From Sphingobium estronivorans (GTDB lineage Bacteria > Pseudomonadota > Alphaproteobacteria > Sphingomonadales > Sphingomonadaceae), in contig NZ_LFCT01000025.1 in NCBI RefSeq assembly GCF_008692605.1, positions 32,496 to 96,495 of the forward strand: a stretch of 64,000 bases of DNA, written 5' to 3'. Both the position numbers and the translations under genes were made by a program. Positions 62,532 to 64,000 of the stretch are shown here, in pieces. The notes below the pieces were generated by a model, which was not told the origin of the DNA, did not search any database, and saw nothing but the letters and a program-made list of their open reading frames with translations. Position 1 is the first letter of the stretch, and every line of letters begins with the position of its first letter.

Positions 62532-63904
62532 AGCGCGCCCTTTTCACGCTGACCTCCATGGCGGCGCTGTCGGCCTGCAACATGGCGCCGCATTATATCC
62601 GCCCGGCGCCGCCCGTGCCCGCCAGCTTCCCCAGCGGTCCGGCCTATGCGCCGGCAGCAGCGGCGGAAAGGCCCGGCCTGCCGTGGACCGCGCTGATCGG
62701 CGATCCGCGCCTCAAGACCGTGATCGAGCGGGCGCTCGCCAATAATCGCGACCTGCGCGCCGCCCTGGCCAATGTTCAGTCGGCCCGCGCCCAATATCGG
62801 GTCCAGCGCGCCGCCCAGCTTCCCGCCGTCACCGGGGCCACCGCCGCCACTTTTTCACGCCAGAACGACGAGCGGCAGAACAGCTACAGCGCCGACATCG
62901 GCTTCAGCGCGTTCGAGATCGACCTGTTCGGCCGCGTCAAGGACCTGACCCAAGCCGCCCTCGAATCCTATCTGGCGACGGAGGAAGGCGCCCGCGCCAC
63001 CCGCATCACCCTGGTCGCGGAAACGGCCAGCGCCTATGCCACGCTCGCCGCCGATCAGGAACTGCTCGCCCTTTCCCGCCAGACCCTGACCAGCGCCGAA
63101 CGCACACTCGATCTCACCCGGACGCTCAACCGTTCGGGACTGATCGGCAAGCTCGACGTCCATCAGGCCGAAACGACGGTCGAACAGGCGCGCAGCGACA
63201 TCGCCGCCAATGTGACACAGGTGGCGCAAGACAGAAACGCCCTCGACCTGCTGGTCGGCGCGCCGGTGGAGGATGCCCTGCTTCCCGCTTCTCTGGAAAG
63301 CCTGACCGCCAGCATTGCGAAGGCGCCCGCAGGCCTGTCCTCCGACGTGCTGCTCCAGCGCCCGGACGTGCTTCAGGCGGAACATCAGCTCAAGGCCGCC
63401 AATGCCGACATCGGCGCGGCCCGCGCCGCCATGTTCCCGAAGATCAGCCTCACCGCCGCCATCGGCGTCGCGAGTTCGGCTTTGTCCTCGCTCTTCACCG
63501 GCGGCGCCTTCGCCTGGTCCGCCGCGCCGTCCGCAGGCGTGCCGATCTTCGGCGGCGCCGCGCGCGGCAATCTCGACTATAGCAAGGCGCAGCGCGACCT
63601 CTCTCTGGCCCAATATGAAAAGGCGATCCAGACCGCCTTCCGGGAAGTGTCCGACGCCCTCGCCCGCGAAGGCACGATCGACGACCAGCAAGCCGCCCAG
63701 CAACGCCTCGTCCTCGCCAACCAGCGCAGCTACGCGCTGGCCGACGAACGCTATCGGGCGGGCATCGACACCTTCCTCAACAGCCTGACCAGCCAGCGAA
63801 GCCTCTACGGCGCCCAGCAAAGCGCCATCGCGACGAGGCTGGCGCTGATCCAGAACCGGATTCTTCTCTACCGGGTCGTCGGGGCTGATTTTGCAGGTGC
63901 GTGA
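62528..63904 (+). CDS. RND efflux outer-membrane lipoprotein (OprM/NodT type), system 2
   Basis: A 458-residue TolC-like channel. Lipoprotein leader MKRALFTLTSMAALSAC, then NMAPHYIRP and two OEP repeats (AALANVQSARAQYRVQRAAQLP; AANADIGAARAAMFPKISLTAAIG). GLSSDVLLQRPDVLQAEHQL is the usual OprM block. ATG 62528 overlaps the pump stop by 4 bases. It completes the pump set. Confidence 0.92.
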   Translation: MKRALFTLTSMAALSACNMAPHYIRPAPPVPASFPSGPAYAPAAAAERPGLPWTALIGDPRLKTVIERALANNRDLRAALANVQSARAQYRVQRAAQLPAVTGATAATFSRQNDERQNSYSADIGFSAFEIDLFGRVKDLTQAALESYLATEEGARATRITLVAETASAYATLAADQELLALSRQTLTSAERTLDLTRTLNRSGLIGKLDVHQAETTVEQARSDIAANVTQVAQDRNALDLLVGAPVEDALLPASLESLTASIAKAPAGLSSDVLLQRPDVLQAEHQLKAANADIGAARAAMFPKISLTAAIGVASSALSSLFTGGAFAWSAAPSAGVPIFGGAARGNLDYSKAQRDLSLAQYEKAIQTAFREVSDALAREGTIDDQQAAQQRLVLANQRSYALADERYRAGIDTFLNSLTSQRSLYGAQQSAIATRLALIQNRILLYRVVGADFAGA

Positions 63905-63956
63905 CGGATTTGGGTGCTTCGCTGACGCCGCCCCTCCGTCACGCCAACACCCCCAT

Positions 63957-63990
63957 CGTCACCCCAGCGCACGCCGGGGTCTCAGGCCAT
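63957..63990. repeat. REP-like hairpin at the right edge
   Basis: CCCCAGCGCACGCCGGGG followed by TCTCAGGCC resembles 17151-17177 in about 23 of 27 bases. A weaker dyad, GTGACGGA/TCCGTCAC at 63901-63908 and 63935-63942, lies before it at the end of the channel gene and may end its transcript. Confidence 0.58.
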
Positions 63991-64000
63991 GTCGCGCGCT

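Noticed and set aside
1..64000. tRNA, rRNA or CRISPR arrays
   Set aside because: No cloverleaf with a TTCGA-type T-loop, no rRNA stretch, and no regularly spaced identical repeats were seen on reading; GCC-rich runs are codon bias.

Overview
The window is about 64 kb of GC-rich bacterial chromosome with very tight gene packing and many 4-base stop/start overlaps. Its contents point to an alphaproteobacterium of the sphingomonad group (Sphingobium/Novosphingobium-like): a fused CysN-CysC, NodT-type efflux lipoproteins, an oxygen-dependent cob pathway, and short REP-like hairpins of the kind seen in that group. The genus is an inference; no rRNA gene is present.

Layout. 1-2.0 kb: the end of a beta-ketoadipyl-CoA thiolase gene, pcaD, and a ferritin-like protein. 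2.0-4.8 kb: a ClC chloride channel, two small downstream genes and a divergent MarR regulator, with two identical 19-bp inverted repeats as likely operators. 4.9-10.6 kb: an accessory patch with a secreted phosphatase, a SulP transporter cut short by a 101-bp repeat, a MITE-like element that supplies the stop codon of a cation-efflux gene, a 26-residue membrane protein, a secreted beta-helix protein, a second inverted copy of the 101-bp repeat and a Qnr-like pentapeptide protein. 10.6-14.0 kb: two ribosome-modification genes (rluE, roxA), a spermidine-synthase-like protein, an exoribonuclease and a small exported protein. 14.0-20.0 kb: LysR and LuxR regulators divergent from the sulfate-activation operon cysD-cysNC-cysQ, with a 16-bp palindrome between them. 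20-25.7 kb: a methyltransferase, then benABCD with its divergent BenM-type regulator and an exact ATAC-N7-GTAT site. With pcaD and the thiolase this gives the two ends of benzoate breakdown by the beta-ketoadipate route; the catechol steps are elsewhere. 25.8-34.0 kb: a formylglycine-generating enzyme, a small protein, and a first RND efflux operon with a divergent LysR.

34.0-50.3 kb is a large cobalamin region in two operons, each led by a cobalamin riboswitch. The first holds a cobalt transporter, cobW, cobN, cobO and bluB. The second holds cobG, H, I, J, L, E, M, B and F, with cobK on the opposite strand overlapping both neighbours. Together they cover most of the aerobic corrin-ring pathway plus cobalt uptake, adenosylation and lower-ligand synthesis; cobA, cobST, cobC/D, cobQ, cobP/U/V are not here. 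The two riboswitches share an identical 30-nt block just after the B12 box, which suggests one control element was copied.

50.4-55.5 kb carries prkA-yeaH-spoVR, a conserved stress/starvation module. 55.9-63.9 kb carries a two-component system divergent from a second complete RND efflux operon; between them lie 10-bp-phased direct repeats that look like the response-regulator binding site. The window ends in a REP-like sequence similar to one near 17.2 kb.

Nothing here is clearly a new defence or mobile system. The least explained parts are the MarR/ClC regulon with its two small genes, the repeat-rich 5.9-9.9 kb patch, and the shared riboswitch platform.
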